This document shows positions 1-6,185 of a stretch of DNA of 9,937 nucleotides, piece by piece; position 1 is the stretch's first letter, and each line of letters opens with the position of its first letter. The stretch is from assembly GCA_900554605.1 (NCBI GenBank), contig USHU01000025.1:1-9937 (forward strand). The letters are read 5' to 3'. The translations under genes and the position numbers were made by a program. The notes below the pieces were generated by a model, which was not told the DNA's origin, searched no databases, and worked only from the letters and a program-made list of their open reading frames with translations. Source of the DNA: an uncultured Actinomyces sp. (GTDB lineage Bacteria; Actinomycetota; Actinomycetes; Actinomycetales; Actinomycetaceae).

Positions 1-959
1 ACTGCTTTCGTGGCGCGCGCAAGCTCGTCTGCGCTGAGGGGGACCTGAGAGGAAATGATCTCGAGGAATTGCTTGAGGAGCGCGTTGAAGGTCGGTTCCC
101 AGTTAATGCCGCCGTTGTCGTAGACCTCGTAGGCGACCTTGCCCGTGATCCTGATGGCTTCCCCTTGGAGTGTCTCGGCCTGATTATCAAGTGGAACGAG
201 CAAGTCCCAGAGTTCGTTGGACAGCTTCTTCCAGCTCTTTGAAGAATCGAGCTCAAGCTTTTCTCCAACACTGGGTGCCGGACGTGCAACTTGCTGAGCG
301 AAGCCGAACATTTCGCACAAGTGTCGCAAGGCTTCCGCGGCTTCGAGGAAGCGGGGATTGTTAGCATCTTCGGGGCTGTGTGCGATGATCGAGCAGCGAT
401 CTTTATCCATGGCTTGAAGAGCTTTGTATTCCTCGCCGCTTGGATGTGCGCCATGTGCACGCAAGACGTTGAAAACACGCAGGATTCTGGGGGAATCAAA
501 CAAGTTGTACCAACTCAGCGCGTATTTCGTCAGCGTGTAGTCCCCATAGATTTTTGAATGCGCATCAAGAGTGGGGTCGGCACCCCATTGGATCATCTGT
601 TCGACCTCGGGCGCGTCTAGGCGTTCGACAGCGCCGAACAACGGAGTTTGGTCCGCGTTATCTCGGGCATTGATATCGCCGCCAAGGGCAATGAGACCGG
701 GGATCAGATCGGGTCGACGGTTCTTAACGCGGCAGTGAATGGGGGTTTGTCCGCGTTCATTGCGACAGTTGATGTCCTCGCCTCGAGCGACCAAGAACTC
801 GACGATCTCTTGCGAGCAGAGGAGGTGCAAGAGCTTGGGCTTTCCGTATTCGCTCCGTAGGTATGCGCCAATCTCGCAGTTTTTCACTGCCTCAGCCACG
901 GCCTCGACGTCCCCGCTTGCAAGGATTTCTTTGATGTCGTTGGGGAGAGTTTTGCGCAT
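1..959 (-). CDS. Ankyrin-repeat protein with extra C-terminal domain (3' end outside window)
   Basis: The reading frame is open from an ATG at 959 to the window edge (319 codons, no stop), so the C-terminus is missing. The start is well supported: GGAGG lies 5 nt before the ATG. Residues 40-133 hold about three ankyrin repeats with typical signatures (QTPIH at 71-75, GGDINARD at 93-100, QTPLFGA at 104-110, GADPTLDA at 126-133), and a degenerate fourth spans about 141-174. No signal peptide or membrane segment is seen, so it is probably cytosolic and acts by binding a partner protein. After about residue 240 a different region begins (LWDLLVP, then TLQGEAIRITGK and NGGINW at 283-287), which looks like a separate helical domain. 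I recall similar segments in other bacterial hypothetical proteins but cannot name the family. It lies 88 nt downstream of an unknown membrane protein gene and could be co-transcribed with it. Ankyrin proteins next to membrane or toxin genes are sometimes immunity proteins; that is only a possibility here. Confidence 0.85.
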   Translation of the reverse strand, partial: MRKTLPNDIKEILASGDVEAVAEAVKNCEIGAYLRSEYGKPKLLHLLCSQEIVEFLVARGEDINCRNERGQTPIHCRVKNRRPDLIPGLIALGGDINARDNADQTPLFGAVERLDAPEVEQMIQWGADPTLDAHSKIYGDYTLTKYALSWYNLFDSPRILRVFNVLRAHGAHPSGEEYKALQAMDKDRCSIIAHSPEDANNPRFLEAAEALRHLCEMFGFAQQVARPAPSVGEKLELDSSKSWKKLSNELWDLLVPLDNQAETLQGEAIRITGKVAYEVYDNGGINWEPTFNALLKQFLEIISSQVPLSADELARATKA

Positions 960-979
960 ACCGGCCTCCAAGTGAACGT

Positions 980-994
980 TATTCTTCAAGAATA
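980..994. promoter_or_regulatory. 15-bp palindrome upstream of the ankyrin gene
   Basis: TATTCTT, a central base, then AAGAATA form a perfect 15-bp palindrome whose near edge is 20 nt before the ankyrin start codon. Twelve bases covering most of it (plus-strand CTTCAAGAATAG, 984-995) recur exactly and in the same orientation at 3368-3379, upstream of the 2512-3222 membrane gene. It could be an operator or part of a promoter (TATTCT on the minus strand resembles a -10 box, but no good -35 is spaced correctly). Function is inferred. Confidence 0.35.
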
Positions 995-1047
995 GCGTCT
1001 AGGTTAACGCCTCCACTCAGAATGCATTCCAAGTCTATGCAAGCGAT

Positions 1048-2031
1048 TTATCGATGTTTGGTTGCTCGTTCTCCAATCGCCTGGATCGCCCAGACGACAA
1101 CGCCGCCAAGGACAGCAGCCGCAAAGCTTTCACCAGGGCTATGACGCTTCGCTACAGGTGGTAGTGGCTCAGCAGAGGAAGGTATCACTGCAGTTTCTAG
1201 CTCTTGTCCTGGCAGATTTTGCTGAGTCTGAGCGCCTTCCAGAGCATCTGAAAGCGATCCAGATTCTCTCGCATCAGTACCATCACCGGTTAGTGAACTA
1301 ATGAAACGTTCGATTGTAGACGAGAGCTTAGTAATGAAACGCTCGATTGTAGGCGAGAACATAGTAAAGAAAAATAGAACCGCTAATGCCGCTGAAAACG
1401 CAATTGCCATTGTGAACATCGGGATTGTTTCATTTGCTTGTGTTTGGCATTGCTCCTTGATAAACGTCCCTTCCGGTAGCGGGCGCGTGCACATTGCCCG
1501 TAGTAACGCAAACGAACTGAGCATGTTCGGTAGAAAAATACTGATGATGAACAGTATGCCGCCGACACCGATACGTATTTCGTTTCGATACTTATCATTC
1601 ATCACCGACAGCATCTGAAGAGCGGCGCCGACCAGGAAAAGAAACCAAATAAAGAACGCTTCATAGAGGGAAACAACTCCAGGTTCTGGATTACCGAGGA
1701 AGAAGGCGAAACCATTCCCACCTGCAAGGCGTAGTACGCCCCTAAACGCCCCCAAAAGAACGGTAAAATTCAGCAACTGAACTGTTATATACAGCCCCTT
1801 CGATACCTCAACCCATACCCTCATACAAATTGCAATAACCGCAGGGACAAATAAGAGAACAAGACACAGGACGATATACGCCTCGGTATAACGCCCCTCA
1901 TCCTGAGTTCTAATCTCTTCAAGAATTCCCGAAATACAGCAAATCATAAGAGCCAACAAACCGGCCCAGATAGACCCGTAGACAGTAGCGGCCAATCGCT
2001 TGCTTGGTTTGCGTCGACTTTGAACACTCAT
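1048..2031 (-). CDS. Multi-pass membrane protein of unknown function (paralogue of 2512-3222)
   Basis: A 327-residue protein I do not recognise. Hydrophobic segments lie near residues 15-35, 51-70, 80-97, 121-143, 153-172 and 205-224, followed by a hydrophilic tail (about 225-300) and a last short hydrophobic stretch at 302-320 rich in Gly/Ala. The loop before the sixth segment carries Cys181 and Cys195 (in EQCQ), then IPMF. The same pattern occurs in the other unknown membrane protein at 2512-3222, so the two look homologous. Just after the sixth segment, an 11-residue unit (SPTIERFITKL / SSTIERFISSL) is tandemly repeated. The ATG at 2031 is the first start after an in-frame stop, but it has no clear ribosome binding site. 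Downstream, 88 nt separate it from the ankyrin gene. No enzyme motif is visible. The frame is long and its protein composition convincing, so the gene is probably real; its role is unknown. Confidence 0.75.
   Translation of the reverse strand: MSVQSRRKPSKRLAATVYGSIWAGLLALMICCISGILEEIRTQDEGRYTEAYIVLCLVLLFVPAVIAICMRVWVEVSKGLYITVQLLNFTVLLGAFRGVLRLAGGNGFAFFLGNPEPGVVSLYEAFFIWFLFLVGAALQMLSVMNDKYRNEIRIGVGGILFIISIFLPNMLSSFALLRAMCTRPLPEGTFIKEQCQTQANETIPMFTMAIAFSAALAVLFFFTMFSPTIERFITKLSSTIERFISSLTGDGTDARESGSLSDALEGAQTQQNLPGQELETAVIPSSAEPLPPVAKRHSPGESFAAAVLGGVVVWAIQAIGERATKHR
1299..1364. repeat. Two tandem 33-bp units inside the membrane protein gene
   Basis: Units 1299-1331 and 1332-1364 match at 29 of 33 positions. 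They lie in frame in the 1048-2031 gene and encode two consecutive 11-residue units with core TIERFI, likely amphipathic helix just after a membrane segment. The paralogue at 2512-3222 has only one related stretch (TIRKHF), which suggests the duplication arose in this copy. Confidence 0.8.
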
Positions 2032-2511
2032 ACGCAGATTCTAGATCCAACCGATATCGCAGTCCTTTTGGCACGCTTCACTGACTGCGATCCGCGGATT
2101 GAAGTAGAAATTTCACTCTCTCTCCCTTATGAAGATCCAGAGGAAAGACAAACGGATGGCGAGGAGAAATGCAACATCACCATTCTGAAAACAGAAAATT
2201 AAAACACCTAGCTCTAACGTTCAACCAATACCCTTGCTCAACATATTTAGAATTCGAAAAAAGGAATCAAGACCCCTAGCAGGAAGATAATTAAACCAAA
2301 CAGAACACCAATATATTATGACTGACGCACCAACCATTAACTAACTTCACAAGAGCAATAATGCACCTAACCCCAAACAAGCTTATTTAATAAGCAACAA
2401 GCAACTTTCGCAAGCATCATAATTCGCTCAATTTCCCCTACGGCTTAAACGACCGAACTTTACGCACCAATTTTCAAACAGCCACCTGATTGTCAATTTC
2501 TTCCGATCACC
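2032..2511. other. AT-rich intergenic stretch without a supported gene
   Basis: These 480 bases separate the two unknown membrane protein genes. The composition is AT-rich (one sampled line, 2221-2280, is 38% G+C). I see no convincing gene on either strand. The longest plus-strand frame (TTG at 2020 to a stop ending at 2202) lacks a ribosome binding site and overlaps the start of the minus-strand gene. The stretch must hold the promoter of the 1048-2031 gene unless that gene is read through from 2512-3222. A 15-bp palindrome lies at 2381-2395. On the minus strand, a purine-rich GGGAG stretch precedes a GTG-initiated 12-codon frame ending about 65 nt before the ATG at 2031; this could be a leader peptide but is unproven. 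Confidence 0.6.
2381..2395. repeat. 15-bp perfect palindrome in AT-rich intergenic DNA
   Basis: GCTTATT, a central T, then AATAAGC form a perfect palindrome. It lies about 350 nt upstream of the 1048-2031 start codon, so an operator role for that gene would require a long leader. It may simply reflect the AT-rich composition. Confidence 0.35.
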
Positions 2512-2530
2512 TCAATCCCGAGATTGAGGT
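2509..2530. terminator. Hairpin overlapping the stop codon of the 2512-3222 gene
   Basis: ACCTCAATC (2509-2517), loop CCGA and GATTGAGGT (2522-2530) make a perfect 9-bp stem. The stop codon of the minus-strand membrane gene (2512-2514) sits inside it. A T-rich run (TTTATTTT) follows on the plus strand, while the minus strand has no T run. As a terminator it is therefore better oriented for plus-strand transcripts coming from the left, although it could still protect or end the minus-strand mRNA. Confidence 0.45.
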
Positions 2531-3222
2531 TTATTTTCAAAATGTTTTCTAATCGTTGCCTTCGCCGTACATAAGAAAAATAAGACTAAGAAAAGAATAA
2601 GTAAAGATCCTAAACCAGCAAGAGTAAAGTGGAATATCGGGATTTCTTGCTGACATTGCGAGTAAAATATCTCATCAACGAGCGTACCACACTCAATTTC
2701 CAGCAGATTGAGCGAATTTAGAAAGCCCTGGAGAAATACGGCTGAAACTGCGAGCGCACCACCAACGAAAGAAGCATAATACCCCAGATTGAAATAAAAG
2801 CTCTCAAAAGATGAACACACTATTAAGACCGAGATAACGAAAGGCGGTATCCACGATAGTATAGTCACTTCATACGGTGATATAATACCGCTCACCTCAG
2901 AAAATGAGCGCGTTGCCCCTTTAAAGTTCTCCGTAAAATCATAGAAAACGCAGTATGCGACCAAATAGAATACATATAGACTACACGGGACAACCCAGAT
3001 CTTTTCTCCAACCTCTTTTTTCCTCATTTTTTTAGTCAGAAACAAAATGACGAATATCAAGAAAGGTGTTGTTAGAACTTTAAGGACTAAATTAGGATCA
3101 AGACCACTCCCTTCAAGTCGATTTCTCAGCAAACAACAAGCCCAGCAATTCAGAAGCAATACGACAAGTAGCCAGATACCAAGCAATACGAGCCATATCA
3201 GTCGCCCCCGCTCGATTTTCAT
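2512..3222 (-). CDS. Multi-pass membrane protein of unknown function (paralogue of 1048-2031)
   Basis: A 236-residue protein with hydrophobic segments near residues 8-30, 46-63, 74-94, 118-137, 145-170 and 195-218 and a short charged C-terminus. I know no family for it. The frame is open up to 3318 and has several ATGs; I choose the ATG at 3222 because AAGGA lies 7 nt before it and the protein then starts with a short basic N-terminus leading into the first membrane segment. Residues 165-218 resemble residues 168-224 of the 1048-2031 protein: LNSLNLL, Cys178, SQCQQ with Cys190, IPIF, then a Leu/Phe-rich helix. GIISPYE (112-118) matches GVVSLYE in the other. The two Cys would lie in the loop before the last core segment and could pair if that loop is extracytoplasmic. 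The gene is AT-rich (line 2761-2820 is 37% G+C), which fits acquired DNA. A tight hairpin covers its stop codon. Confidence 0.75.
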   Translation of the reverse strand: MKIERGRLIWLVLLGIWLLVVLLLNCWACCLLRNRLEGSGLDPNLVLKVLTTPFLIFVILFLTKKMRKKEVGEKIWVVPCSLYVFYLVAYCVFYDFTENFKGATRSFSEVSGIISPYEVTILSWIPPFVISVLIVCSSFESFYFNLGYYASFVGGALAVSAVFLQGFLNSLNLLEIECGTLVDEIFYSQCQQEIPIFHFTLAGLGSLLILFLVLFFLCTAKATIRKHFENKPQSRD

Positions 3223-3560
3223 ATGCATTTCCTTATGCATCCCTCCGTGAACATGCAGAGAAGTAACAAAAACAACACCAACACCAGTTCGCGGCACGAG
3301 GAGCCTCCACGCTATCACCTCGCCGACTGCATTGAACCTATCATACGACCAGAACAGAGTCTATAAACTTCAAGAATAGTGGCTAAGTAAGTTTGGTTGA
3401 ACTGGGCAGCCGAACAACTGTAACACTCATCCACAGCTACGTGAGCTCAACACCTAATTTCTCATAAGCGCTAGAAACAGCGCCAATATCGCATTTTAAT
3501 TTTCATTTTGAGATATCGTCGGCAGTTACGTGTCCAGTCCTGCAGCCACCACTCCAAACC
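3223..3560. other. Intergenic region upstream of the 2512-3222 membrane gene
   Basis: I see no supported gene here. On the minus strand TATGAT (3345 to 3340) is a good -10 candidate for the downstream membrane gene, but no clear -35 precedes it; a start there would leave a leader of about 110 nt. The 12-bp motif CTTCAAGAATAG (plus strand, 3368-3379), also found before the ankyrin gene, lies about 145 nt before the start codon. A small GCGCT/AGCGC inverted repeat lies at 3468-3483. Confidence 0.4.
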
Positions 3561-3594
3561 AAGCGTCCGGCAGTGTTTCCACCGCCGGACGCTT
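3561..3594. terminator. GC-rich hairpin, probable terminator
   Basis: AAGCGTCCGGC (3561-3571) pairs perfectly with GCCGGACGCTT (3584-3594). Past one A/C mismatch, three further pairs (GTG/CAC) close a TTTC loop. On the minus strand TTGGTTTGG follows, a weak T-rich tail. It lies about 80 nt past the stop of the DUF2249 gene and would end that transcript, insulating it from the AT-rich genes to the left. Confidence 0.7.
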
Positions 3595-3674
3595 CAACTC
3601 CCCAGATACACCTGCGCGATCCCGTACTGATGAATGAACGCAAGCTCTCAAGGTGAGCAGTCTATATCTCCTGA

Positions 3675-4019
3675 TCAGCCAACGCGGGTAATCTTGACGA
3701 TCGCACCTTCATTACTGACGGCAACCAGCTCGTAAGAAAAATCGCCCTCAAGAGTCATGTCGATCTGGTTGAGAAGCGGCGTGGGCACGTGAGGTGCAAC
3801 CAGCTCCATGGCCTCGCCGACGTTCAAAGAAGAAACGGCACCCAAAATTGCGGGGTGACGCAGACGAGGCGGGAAGGGACGTGCATCCAAGCGCGGAAGC
3901 TGAGCACCGTGATCACAACCGCAACCGCATCCACCGGAGCTCTGAGCAGGCTCCTGCGCCTTTTCGGCGGAAACGTCGCGAAGGTCAAATTCGGGCAGGT
4001 CGGAATTGGGTTCGATCAT
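3675..4019 (-). CDS. DUF2249 domain protein with Cys-rich linker
   Basis: A 114-residue cytosolic protein. Residues 42-112 match the DUF2249 pattern as I know it: LDARPFPPRLRHPAILGA (44-61), GEAMELVAPH with His77, and PLLNQI (81-86). The N-terminus (1-20) is acidic with a DLRDV stretch. The linker at 29-37 reads GGCGCGCDH, with three alternating Cys plus Asp and His that could bind a metal or iron-sulfur cofactor. DUF2249 proteins are frequent near anaerobic respiration, nitric-oxide and iron-sulfur genes, and their biochemical role is not settled. I place the start at the ATG at 4019 because AGGGA lies 4 nt before it; an upstream TTG at 4046 in the same frame is less likely. It stands alone as a transcription unit, with a long AT-rich palindrome before it and a terminator after it, 258 nt downstream of malic enzyme. 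Oxygen- or redox-linked control is plausible but inferred. Confidence 0.85.
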   Translation of the reverse strand: MIEPNSDLPEFDLRDVSAEKAQEPAQSSGGCGCGCDHGAQLPRLDARPFPPRLRHPAILGAVSSLNVGEAMELVAPHVPTPLLNQIDMTLEGDFSYELVAVSNEGAIVKITRVG

Positions 4020-4066
4020 GAGATCCCTTTCGTCGGGCCTCGGCAAGTGTCATTAATGCCTGAGCA

Positions 4067-4111
4067 ACAGCTTCTAATAAAACACAGTTTATACGTTTTT
4101 ATTAAAGCTGT
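4067..4111. promoter_or_regulatory. Long AT-rich interrupted palindrome upstream of the DUF2249 gene
   Basis: ACAGCTT and TAATAAAA on the left pair with TTTTATTA and AAGCTGT on the right, giving 15-16 bp arms with one extra base in each arm and about 11 bases between them. The block ends about 48 nt before the DUF2249 start codon and stands out as AT-rich within GC-rich DNA. It could be a dimeric regulator site overlapping the promoter, or an RNA hairpin. TATAAA on the minus strand in its centre may serve as a -10 element. Confidence 0.5.
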
Positions 4112-4233
4112 CCTTTGAGGGACGTTACTCCTCTGAATCCGTCAGCACTCGCTGGACAAAACACGGAAGAGCAGCGGGCGCTCACGGCGCCTCCCCGAAT
4201 GAAGAAGAACATACGGATGCGGCCCCACAAAGT

Positions 4234-4265
4234 TGTGCGCACGCTGGAAGGCCAGCGTGCGCACA
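4234..4265 (-). terminator. Terminator after the malic enzyme gene
   Basis: TGTGCGCACGCTGG, loop AAGG and CCAGCGTGCGCACA form a perfect 14-bp stem beginning 12 nt past the malic enzyme stop codon. The tail on the minus strand is only weakly T-rich (ACTTTG), as is common in high-GC Gram-positives. Confidence 0.88.
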
Positions 4266-4277
4266 CACCCGCAGACT

Positions 4278-5927
4278 TCAGTCCTCTAGGTCCCGATAGA
4301 CCGGCTGCCACATGGCGCGGCGAACGGCCTCGACGACGTCACCCGGATCCATGTCGCACTGGCCATCTGCGATAGCCTGACGCACGACGGCAACCGCGAC
4401 AGTCGCCGACGACGCACGCAAGTGATCCACCGGTGGCAGGAGGGATGCACCCAGTTCGTGCGACGTCACCTGACTGGCCACGGCCTCGGCAGCGGCCAGA
4501 ATCATCGCATCGGTCACGCGAGGGGCACCGGACACAATCGTTCCAAGCCCCAGGCCCGGATACAGCAACGAGTTGTTGCCCTGCCCAATGTGGAAAGTCG
4601 TCCCCTCATAGTCGAAGGGCAGGATCGGAATGCCCGTGGCCACCAGTGCCTGCCCCTTGGACCAGGCGATGATGTCCTGCGGCATGGCCTCGATCTTCTC
4701 CGTCGGATTCGACAGAGGCAGGACGATGGGTCGCTCACACCCCTCGCTCAAAGACTCGATGACATCCTGCGTGAAGGCGCCGTGATCCGTCGACGTTCCG
4801 ATCAGGATCGTCGGGCAAACGCGGCGAACGGTCTCCAGCAGGCCGATTGCGCCATCCTTGCGCTCCCAGTCGGCGACCTCGGAGGCGCTGCGCGCGTAGG
4901 CCGCCTGGTAATCGGGCAGCCCCTCCATGTCATCGGTCACCAGTCCGGCGCGGTCGATCAGCCAGATGCGGTCCTTAGCCTGCTCGGGGGTCAGTCCAGC
5001 GCGCACCATGCCCGCGTGAATCTGGTCGGCCATGCCGGTTCCTGCGGTGCCCGCGCCGTAGACAAGGAGGCGCTGGTCCGCGAAGGTCGTGCCGTTGGTC
5101 TTCATGCCCGCGATGACAGCGGAGATGACGATTGCTCCGGTGCCCTGCATGTCGTCGTTGAAGATGCGGTACTTATCCCGGTTGTTAACCAGGATGCGGC
5201 GCGCGTTCGAGGCGCCGAAGTCTTCGAAGTGCAGGAGTGCGCGAGGGTACAGCTCGGATGTAACGCTCAAGTACTCATTGACGAGGGCATCGTAACGTTC
5301 TCCACGCACGCGACCATGGCGGTTGCCGAGGTAATCGGGGTCGTTGAGCAGTTCCTCGTTGTCGGTGCCGACGTCGAGGTTGACCGCGATGACGCGCGAG
5401 GGGTCAATACCGGCTGCGGCTGTGTAGACGGCGAGCTTGCCGACGGAGATGTCGGTGCCGTTGACGCCCCAGTCGCCGATGCCGAGGATCTGTTCGGCGT
5501 CGGAAACGACCAGGAGGTCGACGTCATCGGGGCCGAGGCCAAGGCCTTCAAACGTGGGCCGCACATCCTCGACTCGATCGACGGACAGGTAGACGGCGCG
5601 CGAGCGGCGGTAGTCTGCGGACCACTTCTTGATGGCCTCGCCGATGGTCGGATCGTAGATAATCGGCAGGAGTTCGGCGATGTGGTCGATGACGACCTTG
5701 TAGTACAGCGTCTCATTGCGGTCGTGCAACTGTTCGAGGTAGATGTACTTGTCGAGGTCGTCGTCGAGTCGACATACCTGCTTGTAGGCGCGTGCGGCCT
5801 GTTGTTCGAGCGTTTCAACAGCTGCGGGAAGACGACCCATTAGCCCGAAGCGCTTGCGCTCATCGATAGTGAAGGCAGTCCCGCGGTTGGTCAGGGGATC
5901 GGCAATGATCTGAGGTTTTGCTGGCAT
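4278..5927 (-). CDS. maeA: NAD-dependent malic enzyme, large single-chain form
   Basis: Converts L-malate to pyruvate and CO2 while reducing NAD(P), in the cytosol, linking C4 acids to pyruvate metabolism. The 549 residues fit the large eukaryote-like/SfcA family (about 540-570). The catalytic Tyr lies in YDPTIGEA (Tyr91) and the catalytic Lys in DISVGKLAVYTAAAGI (Lys164). Metal ligands fall in HFEDFGASNA (Glu235, Asp236) and FNDDMQGTGA (Asp259). The dinucleotide-binding fold carries VYGAGTAGTGMA (289-300), with Asp325 at the end of the second strand in LIDRAGL, which favours NAD over NADP. SNPTEK (406-411) and GQGNN (448-452) complete the family pattern; nothing key is missing. I choose the ATG at 5927 because AAGGAG lies 6 nt upstream; a TTG two codons earlier abuts that site. 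It appears monocistronic, with its own terminator at 4234-4265 and about 250 nt of promoter region before it. Confidence 0.97.
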   Translation of the reverse strand: MPAKPQIIADPLTNRGTAFTIDERKRFGLMGRLPAAVETLEQQAARAYKQVCRLDDDLDKYIYLEQLHDRNETLYYKVVIDHIAELLPIIYDPTIGEAIKKWSADYRRSRAVYLSVDRVEDVRPTFEGLGLGPDDVDLLVVSDAEQILGIGDWGVNGTDISVGKLAVYTAAAGIDPSRVIAVNLDVGTDNEELLNDPDYLGNRHGRVRGERYDALVNEYLSVTSELYPRALLHFEDFGASNARRILVNNRDKYRIFNDDMQGTGAIVISAVIAGMKTNGTTFADQRLLVYGAGTAGTGMADQIHAGMVRAGLTPEQAKDRIWLIDRAGLVTDDMEGLPDYQAAYARSASEVADWERKDGAIGLLETVRRVCPTILIGTSTDHGAFTQDVIESLSEGCERPIVLPLSNPTEKIEAMPQDIIAWSKGQALVATGIPILPFDYEGTTFHIGQGNNSLLYPGLGLGTIVSGAPRVTDAMILAAAEAVASQVTSHELGASLLPPVDHLRASSATVAVAVVRQAIADGQCDMDPGDVVEAVRRAMWQPVYRDLED

Positions 5928-6134
5928 CAGCAACTCCTTTCCGGTGGGTGCTTCTAACGTAAACCAGTTGCACCTGAACGGCCTTGTCTATCAATCGACT
6001 TGGTCGGTCAACGATCTCCTAGGTGCGCTGTTCCCTTATGAGGTCACCAGGATCCAACGCAAGTGGATGCATTCTCACCTTTGACTATTTCACCACTACC
6101 CCATGGCGACAGAAGGATTGTCATCTAGGTTTAA

Positions 6135-6166
6135 CGCTGCCCATGCGCCCGCCCAAAAGCGCAGCG
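6135..6166 (-). terminator. Possible weak terminator after the CPBP protease gene
   Basis: CGCTGC (6135-6140) can pair with GCAGCG (6161-6166), and an alternative inner stem TGCGC/GCGCA is also possible. It lies about 20 nt past the CPBP stop codon, and on the minus strand TTAAACC follows. The stems are short and compete with each other, so this is tentative. The rest of 5928-6185 holds the malic enzyme promoter region; I could not pick a convincing -35/-10 pair there. Confidence 0.3.
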
Positions 6167-6185
6167 GCATTCAAAGAACTATCCC

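Noticed and set aside
648..975. Short plus-strand frames opposite the ankyrin gene.
   Set aside because: Shadows of the ankyrin reading frame, which has clear repeats and a good ribosome binding site on the minus strand.
2020..2202. A plus-strand frame of 60 codons beginning with TTG, acidic and somewhat protein-like.
   Set aside because: No ribosome binding site, a TTG start, overlap with the start of the minus-strand membrane gene, and no recognisable motif; every other supported gene is on the minus strand. A decayed fragment cannot be excluded.
3223..3318. Longer N-terminus for the 2512-3222 membrane protein, starting at 3318, or at the ATGs at 3240 or 3228.
   Set aside because: The GGAGGG directly abuts the ATG at 3240, leaving no spacing, and the ATG at 3228 is too close to AAGGA. 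AAGGA is 7 nt before the ATG at 3222, which also gives a sensible basic N-terminus.
3524..3556. CCACCACTCCA before the hairpin at 3561 looks like a tRNA 3' end, which would suggest an integration site.
   Set aside because: I tried the possible CCA registers, and none gave a pairing T-stem or a TTC-type T-loop. No 5' half is visible nearby.
4422..5843. A 473-codon plus-strand frame opposite the malic enzyme gene.
   Set aside because: It is the mirror of a GC-rich gene with full catalytic motifs on the other strand. Its predicted protein is low-complexity and lacks domains; such long antisense frames are expected in high-GC DNA.
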